A stretch of 64,000 nucleotides of DNA from Indolivaga macrotermitis (GCF_900128985.1 NZ_FQUC01000002.1:124001-188000); one strand, 5' to 3'; numbered from the stretch's first letter, positions 9,236-20,400 are shown. Translations and numbers: made by a program. The notes: a model not told the origin generated them from the sequence alone.

Positions 9236-10818
9236 AAAAACACTGTTTATTAAGTCTTCTTTTATGCCTTTGTACACTTACGAAAGCAGAGGTTATCAAC
9301 CTGAAAACCTTCGGAGGAAAAGCGGACGGGAAGACATCAAATACAGCTATTATAAAGAAAGCAATCGAAAAGCTTTCAACCGAAGGAGGAGGGACGCTTT
9401 TCTTTCCTGCGGGGACATACCTGACAGGGCCTATTGTCCTGAAAAGCAATATCACTCTTGATATAGAGGCTGGAGCAACTATTAAATTCTCGGATGATTT
9501 TTCAGAATATACTCCTTTTGTCGAAATGCGATATGAGGGGGTAGTGATGAAAAGCTTCTGCCCGATGATTTATGCTTATGAACAGCAGAATATTACCATA
9601 AAGGGTGAAGGTACCATTGATGGGAATGGTAAAAAATGGTGGTACGGTACTTTCAGTATCGAAGGAGCTCACAAAGATGAGGACTTCAGAAAAGAGTTGG
9701 CCGGCTATCAGGACATGTGGAGTAAAGAGAATCCAAACTTCACTATCGAAGAACAATCAGATTGGAAGCGAACTCTGGGAAAGCGATTTTTCCGTCCACC
9801 TTTGATGCAACCTTATAAGTGCAAAGATTTCAAGGTAGAAGGAGTGACGATTATTAACTCTCCGTTCTGGACTATCAATCCCGAATTTTGCGAAAATGTA
9901 ACTGTACAAGGTGTTACTATCAATAATCCCGATGCGCCTAATACGGATGGTATAAATCCGTCTTCTTGTAAAAATGTGTTGATCTCGGACTGCCATATTA
10001 CTGTGGGAGACGATTGCATCACCCTCAAATCAGGACGTGATTTGCAGGGCAGAGAATACGCGACACCTTGCGAAAATATCACTATCACTAATTGTGTGAT
10101 GCTGGCAGGACACGGAGGCGTTGTTATCGGTAGCGAAATGTCGGGCGATGTGCGTAAAGTAACCATATCCAACTGTGTATTCGATGGTACGGACAGAGGT
10201 ATTCGTCTGAAATCAACTCGCGGAAGGGGCGGTATTGTAGAAGAAATCAGGGTTAGCAACATTGTAATGAAAAACATTGTGGGAGAAGCTATTACTCTTA
10301 ACCTTTTCTATTCTAATGTTCCTGCGGAAGAATTCTCGGAACGCACACCTGTATTCAGAAATATACATATTTCGGGATTAACCGGTTCGGAAGTCAACAC
10401 AGCATGTACGGTTCTTGGAATAGAAGAAGCTCTTATTTCTGATATTTCTTTCAGTGACATAAATATCGACGCCAAAACAGGTTTTGTAATCAATAAAGCA
10501 AAAGATATTACCTTGGATAATGTACGGGTAAATACCGAGATTGGTGCAGCTTTCAAAATCAGCGATACTGAAAATATCCGCATCAATAATGTTTACAGCC
10601 CTAAACCTTTGGCCGGTAAACCGGTGATGGAGGTAACGGATGTGAAAGATATGTTTATACAGGGATGTTTTCCTGAAAAAGGAAGTTCTTCTTTCATCCA
10701 GTTGGACGGACAACAGACAGACAATATTATCCTTGTCAATAATTATCTGAACAGATTATCTAACCCTATCGTGAGAGCTGCAACACTAAATAATTCAGCT
10801 AATATTATAGAAAAATAA
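9232..10818 (+). CDS. GH28 polygalacturonase-like enzyme
   Basis: A secreted 528-residue parallel beta-helix protein of family GH28. The start at 9232 gives a signal peptide (MKKHCLLSLLLCLCTLTKA) and overlaps the aldolase stop by four bases; the longer open frame starting inside the aldolase gene is not plausible. All GH28 signature motifs are visible: NTDG (around residue 237-240), the paired aspartates D260/D261 in GDDC, GHGG (around 293) and RGIRLKS in place of RIK. GH28 enzymes are inverting hydrolases that cut alpha-1,4-linked galacturonic acid, including exo-acting and rhamnogalacturonan-specific types. In this locus it likely trims the RG-II homogalacturonan backbone. Endo versus exo mode cannot be told from sequence alone. 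Confidence 0.93.
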   Translation: MKKHCLLSLLLCLCTLTKAEVINLKTFGGKADGKTSNTAIIKKAIEKLSTEGGGTLFFPAGTYLTGPIVLKSNITLDIEAGATIKFSDDFSEYTPFVEMRYEGVVMKSFCPMIYAYEQQNITIKGEGTIDGNGKKWWYGTFSIEGAHKDEDFRKELAGYQDMWSKENPNFTIEEQSDWKRTLGKRFFRPPLMQPYKCKDFKVEGVTIINSPFWTINPEFCENVTVQGVTINNPDAPNTDGINPSSCKNVLISDCHITVGDDCITLKSGRDLQGREYATPCENITITNCVMLAGHGGVVIGSEMSGDVRKVTISNCVFDGTDRGIRLKSTRGRGGIVEEIRVSNIVMKNIVGEAITLNLFYSNVPAEEFSERTPVFRNIHISGLTGSEVNTACTVLGIEEALISDISFSDINIDAKTGFVINKAKDITLDNVRVNTEIGAAFKISDTENIRINNVYSPKPLAGKPVMEVTDVKDMFIQGCFPEKGSSSFIQLDGQQTDNIILVNNYLNRLSNPIVRAATLNNSANIIEK

Positions 10819-10864
10819 AAGTCACAGACCTGTTTGTAATTTACACATAACTAGAGGTTTACTT

Positions 10865-12271
10865 ATGAAACGGATATTTTTGACCATATTGGGAATTTTC
10901 CTTTTATCCGGAGGTTTTGCTCAGGACAGGCAAACTGCGGATAGTGCTTTTGTACGCCCTCTGTTAGACGTACTAATGGATATTGAAAAACAGTTCGATA
11001 TAACGATCAAGTACGATAAAAAGATGATCGACGGCAAGATGCTGAAATATGCGGACTGGCGTATCAAACCATGGAGTGCCGAAGAATCTTTGAATGCAGT
11101 CCTTGCTCCGTTCGACTACAAGTTTGTAATGGACAACGGAAAATACAAGATCAAGGAATTTGAGTATGCAAGGTCAAACGAAGCGGAAGGAAAGAAATTC
11201 CTCGATTATCTGGAAACGCTTTATTCGGACAAAGCAGGCTGGGAAAAGCGTAAAGCTGAACTAAAGTCGTGTTTACCTAAAGCCTTGCACTTATCTCCGC
11301 TTCCTGCAAAACCGGACTCCAAAGTAATACTGACCTCAAAAAGAAAATACGATGGTTATACAGTCGAAAATTTTGCGATAGAAACACTTCCCGGTATTTA
11401 TGTGACAGGCTCTGTTTACAAACCCGAAAAAATAAAAGATAAATGCCCTGTGATGCTGAATCCTAACGGGCACTTCGGCAACGGGCGCTATCGTGAAGAC
11501 CAGCAGAAACGCTGTGCGATGCAGGCACGAATGGGAATTATCTCAGCAAGCTGGGATATTTTCGCATGGGGCGAGAGCCTGTTGCAATTCGACGGGACAC
11601 TTCACCGTTTGAGTGCGGCTAATACTATCCAGACTTTAAATACATTGAGAGTACTCGATTATTTGCTATCCCTGAAAGAAGCAGACCATACAAGAGTCGG
11701 TATAACAGGTGGTTCGGGAGGCGGCAGCATGACTATGATGATAGCTGCTATCGACGACCGTATTACTTTGAGTATTCCTGTAGTGATGCTGTCTTCTTAT
11801 TTTGTGGGTGGATGTCCATGCGAAAGCGGTATGCCTGCGCATCTTTGCGGAAACAGGACAAACAATGCCGAAATCGCTGCAATGTTCGCCCCGAAGCCTC
11901 AGTTGGTACTTTCGGATGGTAAAGACTGGACAAATGTAGTTCCCGAATTGGAATACCCATTTCTAAAAAGGACTTACGCATTTTATAATGCTGAAAATAA
12001 TATTGAGAACGAACATTTTCCGACCGAAGGGCATGATTACGGACTATCGAAACGTAAAGCAATGTATCGTTTTGTAGCAAAGCATTTCAATCTGGATTTG
12101 AATAAAATTCTGGATAAATACGGAGAATTTGACGAGTCGAAAGTAACCGTTGAAAAAGAATCACAGATGTACGTTTTTGGAGATAAAGGCGAAAAACTTC
12201 CCGTTAATGCCATAAAAGGTAAAGATGCCCTGTTGAAAGTTTTGAGAGATGTTGGAATATTAGATAAATAA
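10865..12271 (+). CDS. Secreted alpha/beta-hydrolase esterase with N-terminal STN-like domain
   Basis: This 468-residue protein has a signal peptide (MKRIFLTILGIFLLSGGFA). Then follows a small domain (about residues 25-95; PLLDVLMDIEKQFDITIKYD ... WSAEESLNAVLAPFDYKF) that looks like the STN domain of secretins and TonB-dependent receptors. After this comes an alpha/beta-hydrolase fold resembling acetyl-xylan-esterase/Abhydrolase_7 proteins. The nucleophile elbow is GITGGSGGGSMTM, with the serine near residue 284, and the likely catalytic histidine is in EGHDYG. PUL esterases of this type remove acetyl or methyl groups; RG-II carries both. The STN-esterase combination is unusual. The gene sits five bases before GH95 in the operon. 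Confidence 0.8.
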   Translation: MKRIFLTILGIFLLSGGFAQDRQTADSAFVRPLLDVLMDIEKQFDITIKYDKKMIDGKMLKYADWRIKPWSAEESLNAVLAPFDYKFVMDNGKYKIKEFEYARSNEAEGKKFLDYLETLYSDKAGWEKRKAELKSCLPKALHLSPLPAKPDSKVILTSKRKYDGYTVENFAIETLPGIYVTGSVYKPEKIKDKCPVMLNPNGHFGNGRYREDQQKRCAMQARMGIISASWDIFAWGESLLQFDGTLHRLSAANTIQTLNTLRVLDYLLSLKEADHTRVGITGGSGGGSMTMMIAAIDDRITLSIPVVMLSSYFVGGCPCESGMPAHLCGNRTNNAEIAAMFAPKPQLVLSDGKDWTNVVPELEYPFLKRTYAFYNAENNIENEHFPTEGHDYGLSKRKAMYRFVAKHFNLDLNKILDKYGEFDESKVTVEKESQMYVFGDKGEKLPVNAIKGKDALLKVLRDVGILDK

Positions 12272-12276
12272 TAACC

Positions 12277-14733
12277 ATGATAAAAAAAACCTTACTAATC
12301 TTTGCTGTTATTTGTTTCTCTACCCAATTATCCGCTCAGGATAATCTGAAACTTTGGTACGACAAACCTGCTTCGGACTGGAACAGTGCATTACCGTTGG
12401 GTAATGGTCGTCTGGGGGCAATGGTTTTCGGAACGCCTGCCGTAGAACATTTACAGTTAAATGAAGAAACCATTTGGGCAGGTTCACCCAATAGCAATGC
12501 CCATAAACTGGAAGATGGCGTATTAGAAAAAGTGCGTCGGCTGATTTTTGAAGGGAAATATGAGGAGGCACAGGATATGGCAACCGCAAAAATCATGTCT
12601 CCCAAAAATCATGGAATGCCTTATCAGACTATGGGAGACCTTTTTATATCGTTCCCCAATCATAATAAATATGCGGACTATTACCGCGATCTGGATATCA
12701 GTAATGCGATAGCAAGTGTGTCGTATAAAGTGAATGGGGTGACCTATAAACGGGAGATGTTTACATCTTTCACTGATCAGGCGATAATTGTAAGACTAAC
12801 AGCTGACAAGCCTAAAAGCATCACTTGTAATGTATTCCTGACTACTCCACAGGAAAAAGTAGAAAGAGCAATAGATGGTGACCAGCTTGTACTTACGGGA
12901 CTGACTCCTGCCCATGAAAAGCAAAGCGGAAAAGTTCAGTTAGAGACCCGCGTAAAGCCAAAGGTAAAAGGTGGAACATACACTACTTCCGATGATATTA
13001 TTTCTATCGAAAATGCGGACGAAGCGATTTTGTATATTGTCATAGCAACCAATTTCGTGAATTACAAAGATATTTCGGGAGACAAGACTCAGAAATGCAA
13101 ACAATATATTTCGCAGTCTTTTGCGAATGACTATGAAAAAGCGAAAAAAGAGCATACAGCATTTTTCCGTCAGTATATGGACAGAATGTCGCTTGACTTG
13201 GGAAAAACCGAAGCATCTAACAAGCCTACTGATGTAAGAATTAAAGAGTTTTCTGAGACTTTCGATCCTCAGCTGGCTGCGCTTTATTTCCAGTTCGGGC
13301 GCTACCTGCTGATATCTTGCTCACAACCTGATACACAACCCGCTAATTTACAGGGGATATGGAATGACCGTTTTCTCCCTTCATGGGACAGTAAGTATAC
13401 ATGCAATATCAATCTGGAAATGAACTACTGGCCTGCCGAAGTGACTAACCTTACCGAGATGCACGAACCTATGTTGCAGTTAGTCCGTGAAGTAGCTGAA
13501 ACAGGTGAGCATACCGCAAAACTGATGTATAATACACGCGGATGGGTGCTTCATCACAATACGGATATCTGGCGGATAACGGGACCTGTAGACAGGGCAG
13601 CATCGGGTATGTGGCCGACTGGTGGCGCATGGGTTAGCCAGCACCTTTGGTACAGGTATTTGCAGACAGGAAACAAAGAATATTTGAAATCTATCTATCC
13701 TGTGATTCGTGGTGCAGCGATGTTTTTCAATGACTTTCTGATAGAAGAACCCGAACACGGCTGGCTGGTCGTATCACCTTCGAGCTCTCCCGAGAATACG
13801 CATTCGGGCAGTAATAATAAAGCGACAATAAGCGCAGGAACAACCATGGATAATCAGTTGGTTTTCGACTTATTCTCAAACGTGATTACCGCATCGGAAG
13901 TTCTAGGAATAGATAAAGACTTTTGTGATACACTTCGGACGAAGCGCGATAAACTGCCTCCTATGCAGGTCGGGCAACATAATCAGTTGCAGGAATGGAT
14001 GTACGATTGGGATCTACCCGATGATAAGCATCGCCACGTATCTCATTTATACGGATTATATCCCAGTAACCAGATATCTCCGATAAGAACACCCGAGCTG
14101 TTCGAAGCCGCTAAAAACTCGCTTATTTATCGCGGCGATCCTTCCACAGGTTGGTCTATGGGCTGGAAAGTTTGCCTGTGGGCGAGACTGTTAGACGGAG
14201 ATCATGCGTATAAGCTGCTGACCAATCAGCTCGATCTGGTTACCAACGAGAAAAAGAAAGGCGGGACATACAGCAATATGTTCGATGCTCACCCACCTTT
14301 TCAGATAGACGGCAACTTCGGATGTGCCGCAGGTATCGCCGAAATGTTTATGCAGAGCCATGACGGTTTCATCTATCTGCTACCTGCTCTTCCTTCGGTA
14401 TGGAAAAGCGGAAGTATAAAGGGGCTGGTTGCCCGAGGAGGTTTTGTTATCGATATGGATTGGAAGGATGGAAAAGTAACCGATCTGGCTATACAATCAC
14501 GTGAAGGGGGTAATTGCCGCCTGAGGATCGGTGTTCCGTTGAAAGGTAACGACATCAGGAAAGCAAAAGGAGAAAATCCGAACCCATTGTTTGCTGTTCC
14601 CGAAATAAAAACTCCTTTAATTTCCAGTAAAGCTACCTTAAAAGTTCAAGATTTAAACCTGGATAAAAACACCCTGCTTTACGATCTGAAAACAGAAAAA
14701 GGGAAGACATATAATTTCAAAATTTCAAAGTAA
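12277..14733 (+). CDS. GH95 alpha-L-galactosidase/alpha-L-fucosidase
   Basis: A secreted 818-residue GH95 enzyme. After the signal peptide, the N-terminal beta domain begins LWYDKPASDWNSALPLGNGR, a family hallmark, with LNEETIWAGSP following. The (alpha/alpha)6 catalytic domain has NINLEMNYWPAE (about 376-387), SPSSSPENTHSG with a glutamate near residue 505, and IDGNFGCAAGIAEM with an aspartate near 677. These match the positions of the catalytic Asn, Glu and Asp of GH95. GH95 members cleave alpha-1,2-linked L-fucose or L-galactose by inversion. Chain A of RG-II ends in L-galactose, and the B. thetaiotaomicron RG-II locus uses a GH95 enzyme there, so L-galactose is the likeliest target. The gene is packed 11 bases before GH105. 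Confidence 0.93.
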   Translation: MIKKTLLIFAVICFSTQLSAQDNLKLWYDKPASDWNSALPLGNGRLGAMVFGTPAVEHLQLNEETIWAGSPNSNAHKLEDGVLEKVRRLIFEGKYEEAQDMATAKIMSPKNHGMPYQTMGDLFISFPNHNKYADYYRDLDISNAIASVSYKVNGVTYKREMFTSFTDQAIIVRLTADKPKSITCNVFLTTPQEKVERAIDGDQLVLTGLTPAHEKQSGKVQLETRVKPKVKGGTYTTSDDIISIENADEAILYIVIATNFVNYKDISGDKTQKCKQYISQSFANDYEKAKKEHTAFFRQYMDRMSLDLGKTEASNKPTDVRIKEFSETFDPQLAALYFQFGRYLLISCSQPDTQPANLQGIWNDRFLPSWDSKYTCNINLEMNYWPAEVTNLTEMHEPMLQLVREVAETGEHTAKLMYNTRGWVLHHNTDIWRITGPVDRAASGMWPTGGAWVSQHLWYRYLQTGNKEYLKSIYPVIRGAAMFFNDFLIEEPEHGWLVVSPSSSPENTHSGSNNKATISAGTTMDNQLVFDLFSNVITASEVLGIDKDFCDTLRTKRDKLPPMQVGQHNQLQEWMYDWDLPDDKHRHVSHLYGLYPSNQISPIRTPELFEAAKNSLIYRGDPSTGWSMGWKVCLWARLLDGDHAYKLLTNQLDLVTNEKKKGGTYSNMFDAHPPFQIDGNFGCAAGIAEMFMQSHDGFIYLLPALPSVWKSGSIKGLVARGGFVIDMDWKDGKVTDLAIQSREGGNCRLRIGVPLKGNDIRKAKGENPNPLFAVPEIKTPLISSKATLKVQDLNLDKNTLLYDLKTEKGKTYNFKISK

Positions 14734-14744
14734 GAACATACATT

Positions 14745-15959
14745 ATGAAAAAATACATAAAATTCTCTTTAATAGGTTGTTTCGGCATTTTATTGTTTCT
14801 GAGTGCTTGCAAACAGGAACAAAAGAAAACCGAAGAAACAAAGGAAGACGACAGATGGTCTGTCAGAATGGCTCAGTCCGAAATGAAACGTTTTCCCGAA
14901 GCATGGATGATTGAGAAAGCGAAATCTCCACGATGGGGATATACACACGGATGTGTTGCCAAAGCTATGCTCGATATGTTCGATTATACACAGGACAGCG
15001 TATATTTCAATTATGCCAAAGGCTATGCCGATACGCTGATCACGCAAGACGGTCAGATAAAAACATACAACATGGCCAAGTTTAATATCGACAATATTAA
15101 TCCCGGGAAAATATTATTCCGCCTATATAAATCGACAGGTGACCAAAGATATAAAACCGCCATAGATACACTTGTGGCACAGATGAATATTCATCCCCGT
15201 ACCAAAGAAGGCGGATTCTGGCATAAGCAAATCTATCAGCATCAGATGTGGTTAGATGGCATTTATATGGCTTCTCCGTTTTTGGCGGAATATGCCAAAG
15301 ACTTCAATAAACCCGAAGTGTTTGATGATGTAGTGAAGCAAATCAAGCTGATGGATAAAAATACCTATGATGCGGAGTCAGGTTTATTCTATCACGGATG
15401 GGACGAAAGCAAAGAGCAAAAATGGGCAGATAAAACAACCGGACACTCTCCGAATTTCTGGACAAGAAGCGTCGGTTGGTATGCGATGGCTCTGGTAGAT
15501 GTTTTGGATTATTTACCGCAGGAACATGAGAGTAGAAAAGATATTCTGGAAATTATCGACAGGGTGGCCAAAGGTACGGTAAAGTGGCAGGATAAGAAAA
15601 CAGGTGTATGGTATCAGGTTACCAATATGGGAGATAAGGAAGGTAATTATCTCGAATCATCGGGTTCGTCCATGCTTGTATATTTTCTGTACAAAGCCAT
15701 GAACAAAGGCTATATTAACAAGGAATATAAGGCTGCTGCAGATAAAGGCTTTGACGGATTAGTGAAAGAATTCATCAAAAAAGAAGCAGACGGGACTTAT
15801 ACCATTACTAATTGTTGTGCGGTTGCCGGATTAGGCGGGGATAAAAAATACAGGGACGGTTCGTTCGAATATTACATCAGCGAACCAATTATCGAAAACG
15901 ATCCGAAATCTGTACCCACTTTCATTTGGGCGGCTATGGAGCATGAAAAAGCAAATTAA
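14745..15959 (+). CDS. GH105 unsaturated rhamnogalacturonyl/galacturonyl hydrolase, lipoprotein
   Basis: This 404-residue protein starts with a lipoprotein signal (lipobox LSAC, cysteine at residue 22), so it is probably anchored in a membrane. The rest is an (alpha/alpha)6 barrel of the YesR/YteR type (SPRWGYTHGCVAKAMLDM; HQMWLDGIYM with the catalytic aspartate near 170; KTTGHSPNFWTRSVGWYAMA). GH105 enzymes hydrate and release the 4,5-unsaturated uronic acid left at the non-reducing end after pectin lyases. No polysaccharide lyase gene is in the window, so its substrate must come from a lyase elsewhere, or it acts on another uronic acid terminus. It lies between GH95 and GH140 in the operon. 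Confidence 0.9.
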   Translation: MKKYIKFSLIGCFGILLFLSACKQEQKKTEETKEDDRWSVRMAQSEMKRFPEAWMIEKAKSPRWGYTHGCVAKAMLDMFDYTQDSVYFNYAKGYADTLITQDGQIKTYNMAKFNIDNINPGKILFRLYKSTGDQRYKTAIDTLVAQMNIHPRTKEGGFWHKQIYQHQMWLDGIYMASPFLAEYAKDFNKPEVFDDVVKQIKLMDKNTYDAESGLFYHGWDESKEQKWADKTTGHSPNFWTRSVGWYAMALVDVLDYLPQEHESRKDILEIIDRVAKGTVKWQDKKTGVWYQVTNMGDKEGNYLESSGSSMLVYFLYKAMNKGYINKEYKAAADKGFDGLVKEFIKKEADGTYTITNCCAVAGLGGDKKYRDGSFEYYISEPIIENDPKSVPTFIWAAMEHEKAN

Positions 15960-15975
15960 AAATTAAAAATAGAGA

Positions 15976-17409
15976 ATGATGAATTATCTGAAATTGAATT
16001 TTTTATTGATAGCATTCTGCATGATAACAAGCTCTGTAAATGCACAGGAAAGTTCGAACAAAATAGTAATTCCGTGGGAAAACGGAAAGCTGAAAGTCAG
16101 TGACAATAAGCGTTATCTTCAGCACGAAAACGGAAAACCATTCTTCTGGCTGGGAGAAACGGCATGGCTGTTACCTACCCGTTCCAACCGCGAGGAAGTA
16201 GATTACTTTATGGGCGAAACCCGTAAAAACGGTTACAATGTGGTGCAGATATCCACACTTCATTCAATCCCTGCAATGAATGCATACGGACATTGGGCAT
16301 TGCCGAATGGTTTCGACTTTAAAGATATAGATAAAGCCGGCGAATACAATTACTGGCAGCATGTCGATTATATTGTGGAAAGGGCACAAAGAAGCGGCAT
16401 GTACATTGGTATCGTTTGTGTATGGGGAGGTCCTGTAAAATCGAAACAAATGTCGGTCGAAGATGCTAAGAAATACGGACAATTCCTTGCCGAACGCTAT
16501 AAAAAATATCCGAATATCATCTGGATAATCGGAGGTGATGAGCGTGGCGATACACAACCTGAAGTTTGGCAAGCTTTAGCGACTACCATCAGAGATATCG
16601 ATTCGGATCACCTGATGACTTTCCACCCTCGCGGACGTACAATCTCAACCACTTGGTTCAATAACGAACCATGGCTCGATTTCAATATGTATCAATCAGG
16701 GCATCGCCGTTACAATCAGCGTAATGGGGATGGCGATTATCCTATCGAAGAAAATACAGAAGAAGACAACTGGCGTTTTGTAGAACGTAGTCTAGCAGTC
16801 AGCCCGTTAAAACCGGTTTTGGACGGTGAGCCTTCCTACGAGGATATACCTCACGGGTTACACGATGCCGACGAACGCCGCTGGCAGGCGGAAGATGTCC
16901 GCCGGTATGCCTATTGGTCGGTATTTGCAGGTTCATTCGGACATACTTACGGGCACAATTCGACCATGCAAATGCTTCGTCCCGGGTACCCACCTGCATT
17001 TGGTGCAAAAAAACCATGGTGGGATGCGATTCACGATCCCGGATGTCAGCAGATGAAATATCTGAAAAAGTTGATGCTGGCATTCCCATATTTTGACAGA
17101 ATACCCGATCAATCGGTAATCTCAAATGCCAACGGAAGTCAATACGAACGGGTAATAGCCACCCGTGGCAAAGATTATATTCTGGCTTACAATTACACCA
17201 ACCGCATAACAGAAATCGATATGACTAAAATATCGGGTACTAAAAAGAAAGCATGGTGGTATAGCCCGGTAAACGGTTCGGTCAGCTATATCGGTGAATT
17301 TGATAACGGTAAACAAACATTTGCCCACGATTCGGGATACGGTTCGGGTAATGATTGGGTACTTATTATTACAGATGCAAATGTTTCGTACGTAAAAGAT
17401 AATTTGTAA
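15976..17409 (+). CDS. GH140 apiosidase (RG-II backbone side-chain release)
   Basis: A secreted 477-residue TIM-barrel protein of the DUF4038/GH140 type. GH140 was defined by the B. thetaiotaomicron apiosidase that cuts apiose from galacturonic acid and so frees chains A and B of RG-II. As I recall, its catalytic residues are D187 and E284; here D188 in IIGGDERGD and E285 in LDGEPSYED fall at the same places, one residue later because of the double-methionine start (MMNY). Other conserved stretches are PFFWLGETAWLL and WSVFAGSFGHTYGH. Apiose is restricted to a few plant polymers, so this gene is one of the strongest markers of an RG-II locus. The residue match relies on memory of the published enzyme. 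Confidence 0.88.
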   Translation: MMNYLKLNFLLIAFCMITSSVNAQESSNKIVIPWENGKLKVSDNKRYLQHENGKPFFWLGETAWLLPTRSNREEVDYFMGETRKNGYNVVQISTLHSIPAMNAYGHWALPNGFDFKDIDKAGEYNYWQHVDYIVERAQRSGMYIGIVCVWGGPVKSKQMSVEDAKKYGQFLAERYKKYPNIIWIIGGDERGDTQPEVWQALATTIRDIDSDHLMTFHPRGRTISTTWFNNEPWLDFNMYQSGHRRYNQRNGDGDYPIEENTEEDNWRFVERSLAVSPLKPVLDGEPSYEDIPHGLHDADERRWQAEDVRRYAYWSVFAGSFGHTYGHNSTMQMLRPGYPPAFGAKKPWWDAIHDPGCQQMKYLKKLMLAFPYFDRIPDQSVISNANGSQYERVIATRGKDYILAYNYTNRITEIDMTKISGTKKKAWWYSPVNGSVSYIGEFDNGKQTFAHDSGYGSGNDWVLIITDANVSYVKDNL

Positions 17410-17421
17410 GCCTTCGTAACC

Positions 17422-17437
17422 ATCCCCTCCGGGGGAT
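17422..17437 (+). other. Intra-operon GC-rich hairpin with a UNCG-type tetraloop
   Basis: The sequence ATCCCC-TCCG-GGGGAT forms a perfect six-base stem closed by a TCCG loop, which in RNA is a UNCG tetraloop and very stable. It lies in the 60-base gap between GH140 and the three-part fusion gene, the largest gap in this part of the operon. No U-tract follows, so it is not a standard terminator. It may be a processing or mRNA-stabilising element. Confidence 0.4.
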
Positions 17438-17469
17438 CGGACGGAGCTTAAATTTAGAACTAAACCATT

Positions 17470-20400
17470 ATGAAAAAGACCTTATCAGCCTTCATCGCCT
17501 TACTTATATCTTTCGCTTTATTTTCGGCAGAAGTTACAGACCTTCGCTGCGAAATGTTCGATAATCCGGAAGGAATAAACACGACCGTTCCCCGCTTAAG
17601 CTGGATGATCAACTCAAAAGAGAGAAACGTACAACAGGTTTCTTATCATATACTTGTAGCATCTTCTTTAGATAAATTGAATAAAGGAGAAGCCGACTTG
17701 TGGGATTCAGGCGAAACCAAAAGTAACCAGTCTGCATACATCCCTTACGCAGGAAAACCATTACAGGACAGAAGCCAGGCTTACTGGAAAGTAACTATAC
17801 TGACAAACAAAGGAGAAACAGTATCCAGTAACACGGCAAAATTCAGTGTCGGTTTACTCAATGATACAGACTGGTCGGCGCAATGGATAGGTTTGGATAA
17901 GGCTTTTCCCTGGGACAGTGAAACACAACATTCGAGATTATCGGCACGTTATTTCAGAAAAGAATTTGCCAATACAAAAACCGTTAAGTCTGCAAAGGCA
18001 TATATTTCGGGTCTGGGATGGTACGAATTGTATATCAATGGCAAAAAGATAGGAAATCAGGCATTGGCACCTACTCCAACCGATTACACAGAATCTTTGA
18101 GATACAACACTTTCGATGTAACCTCCTATCTACAATCAGGTAAAAATGCTATCGGTACAATATTGGGTAACGGGCGTTTTTATAATATGAGGCAAAACTT
18201 CAAGCCACATAAGATAAAAACTTTCGGTTATCCTAAAATGCTTTTTCAGCTCGAAATCGAATACACCGATGGCACAAAACAAACTATAGTGAGTGACAAT
18301 ACATGGAAAGTAACATCAGACGGGCCTATCCGTTCCAATAACGACTTCGACGGAGAAGAATATGATGCAACGAAAGAACTTGGCGCATGGAACACTACCG
18401 GATACAATGATCGCAAATGGATGAAAGCCGAGTTGGTAGAAGCCCCGAAAGGCATACTTTCTGCCCAGACGAACGATAATATGGCAGTGATGCAGATAAT
18501 GAAACCTATCGGCATAAAAGCGCTTACTCCCGACACATTTATCGTGGATATGGGACAAAACATGGTCGGATGGGTACAACTGAAAGCCACCGGAAAAAAA
18601 GGTGATAAAATCACCCTGCGTTTTGCTGAGACGCTGGACGAAAACGGACGGCTCTATACCAGAAATCTCCGCAGTGCCAAAGCAACGGATATATATACGA
18701 TGAAAGGTGAAGGCGTAGAAACGTGGGAACCCCGGTTTGTTACGCATGGATTTCGTTTTATGGAAGTGACTGGCTATCCGGGAACTCCTGCCGCAACCGA
18801 CTTTGTGGGTAAAGTTGTATATGATAATATAGAATCGACAAGCACCTTCGAATCGTCTAATCAACTTCTCAACCAGATTCACAAAAATGCTTATTGGGGG
18901 ATCAACGGCAATTATAAAGGGGTGCCTCTCGATTGTCCCCAACGTGACGAACGTCAACCCTGGCTAGGCGACCATACAACAGGCTGCTTCGGCGAAAGTT
19001 TTATGTATGATAATGAACGCCTGTATGCCAAATGGATGGACGATATGAAAGATGCGCAGACAGAAGAGGGAACTATTCCCGACATCGTTCCACCCTATTA
19101 CATGACCTACTACAGCGATAATATGACATGGCCGGGAACCTACCTGTTCGTAGGGGAGATGCTGTACAAGCAGTATGGGAACACAGAGCCTATCATCAAG
19201 CATTATCCTTATATGAAAAAGTGGCTCAAGCATATGAAGGATAAATATATGACCTCCGAGTACATCGTTACCAAAGATAAATACGGAGACTGGTGCGTGC
19301 CACCCGAATCAAAAGAATTGATCCATACACAAGATCCTTCGCGTAAAACCGACGGACAGCTAATAGCAACAGCATACTATTACAAATTATTGCAGATGAT
19401 GATAAAGTTTGCAACCATCGCAGACCAAAAGCAGGATATAGAAGAATATACAGCTTTAGCTGAAAATATACGGGAAGCATTCAACCAGAAATTCTATAAT
19501 CCCTCAACCGGGCAATATAGCAATCATACCGTTACGGCAAATTTACTTCCTCTTGCTTTCGGTATGGTAGATAACGAAAATGAAGAACGCGTTTTTCAGA
19601 ATATGATAGACCGCATTATCAGAAATGACAAACTTCATATCAGTACCGGAGTTATCGGAACACAATGGCTGATGCGGGAACTTACTAAAAGAGGACGTAC
19701 AGATGTCGCCTACACCATTGCCTCTCAACCGAATTATCCGGGCTGGGGTTATATGGTAAATCAGGGGGCAACCACCATCTGGGAACTTTGGAACGGCGAT
19801 ACAGCCAATCCTTGGATGAACTCCCGTAATCATGTGATGATATTAGGTGACCTGATTATCTGGATGTACGAAGACCTTGCGGGAATTAAAAGCCATACAA
19901 CATACAACGGATTCAAATGGCTGTGGATGGAACCCAAACCAACAGAAGACCTGACCTACGTAAAAGCATCACACAAAACCCCATACGGATGGGCAAAAAG
20001 CGAATGGAATCTCGAAAACGGAATATTCACATGGAAAATAACCATTCCGGCAAATACGCGAGCAAATATACTTTTACCGGCAGAAGAAGTTACAGATATC
20101 ACCGAAGGAGGTAAACCTGTAAATGAAGTGGAAGGATTGAAATATGTCCGTAAAGAAGACGGACGTATCAATCTTGAAGTTGGTTCGGGCGAATATGTAT
20201 TTACCTGTAGATACGGTGTGGCTCAAGACCGTTGGAAAAAAGGAGTAATCACTCAGGAATTTATCAATGCCGATGCGTCCTATCCCGAAAGCCATGCTTC
20301 CACTATTGCCGAAACAAAAGAAGGGCATCTCGTTGCAGCATGGTTTGGAGGTACAAAAGAACGCAATCCGGATGTATGCATATGGGTAAGCCGCCTGATA

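Noticed and set aside
9813-10277. Long minus-strand open frame (154 codons) opposite GH28
   Set aside because: Its translation has no recognisable domain and it lies wholly opposite a gene with intact catalytic motifs.
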